Of a stretch of 6,417 nt of DNA, positions 5,788 to 6,417 are shown piece after piece; position 1 is the first letter of the stretch, and each line of letters begins with the position of its first letter. Position numbers and translations under genes: made by a program. The stretch is taken from the NCBI GenBank assembly GCA_019310745.1, contig JAFDDS010000046.1, positions 1 to 6,417 of the forward strand, given 5' to 3'. The stretch comes from Deltaproteobacteria bacterium. Lineage in GTDB: Bacteria > Desulfobacterota > DSM-4660 > Desulfatiglandales > B25-G16. The notes under the pieces were generated by a model. That model was not told where the DNA came from. It was given only the letters and a program-made list of their open reading frames with translations, and did no database searches.

Positions 5788-6036
5788 TATGTTATAAATT
5801 CACTAATTATGACTAATTAAAATCTTACATATACTTTTATACATAATTTCAAAGCTGATTCATTTATATGGCACAAGGGATTTGCTTTAGTACCTCAGAT
5901 CACACATGGATCTTAATAATTTTGGCTATGTTCGTTTAACATAAAAGGTAATGGGATTCATTCAGATGAAAAACTTAAGGATAAGCTTTCAATAAAATAG
6001 ATTGAAATAAAAATAATCAAATAAAGGAGATACCTT

Positions 6037-6294
6037 ATGAAAACATCAAGACATGCAGCTGAAAGACTGCAACAAAGAGGTATTCCAAAAGATTATATCG
6101 ATATGATTTTACGACATGGAACCTCAATAAGAAAACCAGGTAACGCGTTAGAGTACAGGCTATACAAAAAAGATAAAGATAGGATTATCAGACACTATAA
6201 GCACTTAATTCACTTATTAGATAAGTGCACAACTAAGGCTGTCGTCGTTGACTCTAATATGGAAGAAATAGTGACTGTTTATAACGTGATGTAA
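6037..6294 (+). CDS. Small DUF4258-type protein, function unknown
   Basis: An 85-aa protein recognised by general pattern as DUF4258-like. An N-terminal SRHAAERLQQRGIP segment (4-17; His then two spaced Arg) is followed by a helix, GTSIRKPGNALEYRLYKKDKDR, a basic middle and a C-terminal strand pair KAVVVDSN and IVTVYNV. The compact alpha-beta layout, high basic content and ending in TVY recall small RelE/BrnT-like toxin folds, but toxin activity is not established. No signal peptide or membrane segment is present. The start is secure: AAAGGAGA (6023-6030) is 6 bases before ATG. No antitoxin-like partner gene lies on either side, since the next element is a tRNA on the opposite strand. It is therefore an orphan if it is toxin-related. 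The match is from memory of the family consensus. Confidence 0.75.
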   Translation: MKTSRHAAERLQQRGIPKDYIDMILRHGTSIRKPGNALEYRLYKKDKDRIIRHYKHLIHLLDKCTTKAVVVDSNMEEIVTVYNVM

Positions 6295-6296
6295 AT

Positions 6297-6314
6297 AAAA
6301 GACATTCTTCTTTT
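6297..6314. terminator. Weak bidirectional hairpin between DUF4258 gene and tRNA-Leu
   Basis: AAAAGA (6297-6302) pairs with TCTTTT (6309-6314) around a 6-base loop. The T-rich 3' arm serves as a U-run on the plus strand, and the complement of the 5' arm does the same on the minus strand. It could terminate both converging units, but the stem has only one G-C pair. Confidence 0.35.
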
Positions 6315-6318
6315 AAAA

Positions 6319-6405
6319 TGGTGCCGAAGGCGGGACTTGAACCCGCACGGGCGTAACCCACTACCCCCTCAAGATAGCGTGTCTACCAAATTCCACCACT
6401 TCGGC
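6319..6405 (-). tRNA. tRNA-Leu (anticodon GAG)
   Basis: A complete 87-nt class II tRNA with encoded CCA, read on the minus strand. The acceptor stem GCCGAAG (from 6405) pairs perfectly with CTTCGGC (to 6323), followed by discriminator A and CCA (6321-6319). The anticodon stem CTATC/GGTAG carries the loop TTGAGGG, giving anticodon GAG with U33 and G37, which reads CUC and CUU. The long variable arm (TGGGTTACGCCCGT region) is the class II feature expected for leucine. The T arm is GCGGG-TTCAAGT-CCCGC. All stems are intact, so it should be functional. Confidence 0.97.
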
Positions 6406-6417
6406 ATACCAAATCAT

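Larger units (their letters stand above)
5448..6036. other. Very AT-rich intergenic region, no supported gene
   Basis: No convincing coding sequence is present. A 60-codon frame at 5604-5786 is Ile/Lys/Phe-rich low-complexity translation with no ribosome site. The region contains a T8-A6-T6 run (5731-5750), which is likely intrinsically curved. It also has a consensus -35 (5752-5757), the tandem partial repeat ACTAATTATG/ACTAATTAAA and a 6-bp hairpin TATGTT 5927-5932 with AACATA 5938-5943. The last 80 bases form the leader of the DUF4258 gene. Confidence 0.55.

Noticed and set aside
6037..6405. Toxin-antitoxin pair or prophage attachment site at the tRNA
   Set aside because: No antitoxin gene, integrase or duplicated tRNA end is visible within the window; the idea is kept only as a low-level hint.

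Overview
The window is an AT-rich bacterial chromosome segment. It looks like ordinary anaerobe chromosome with long AT-rich spacers. The best guess is a strict anaerobe of the Desulfobacterota (sulfate reducer or syntroph type). This rests on a PxxKW-type cysteine-rich small protein, a molybdopterin/Fe-S redox pair, a SIRT6-like sirtuin and Shine-Dalgarno-led genes. It is an inference from gene content, not a taxonomic proof.

Layout. Bases 1-198 hold the 3' end of a serine O-acetyltransferase (+). A gene-free spacer (199-496) leads to a SIRT6-like NAD-dependent deacylase (497 or 506 to 1213, +). Next comes a small eight-cysteine PxxKW-family protein (1420-1695, +). Bases 1722-1875 contain a dense set of inverted repeats: a 22-bp long-range stem with 20 matches, which competes with or encloses several local hairpins. 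It overlaps no gene and is the most unusual non-coding signal here. A two-gene operon follows: a molybdo/tungsto-pterin oxidoreductase catalytic subunit (2014-4158, +) and its four-cluster ferredoxin-like electron-transfer subunit (4174-4668, +). It converges on a HAD-superfamily hydrolase (4695-5447, -) across a short A-tract/T-tract terminator. A very AT-rich spacer of about 590 bases (5448-6036) precedes a small DUF4258-type protein (6037-6294, +). A complete tRNA-Leu(GAG) on the minus strand (6319-6405) closes the window.

How the genes work together. Only the 2014-4668 pair is clearly one functional unit. The large subunit has an N-terminal [4Fe-4S] site and a bis-pterin cofactor fold. 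The small subunit carries four further Cys clusters and can wire electrons to or from it. Neither has a Tat signal and no membrane anchor gene follows, so a soluble cytoplasmic redox enzyme is the simplest reading. Its substrate is not identifiable from sequence. The other genes look like independent single-gene transcription units.
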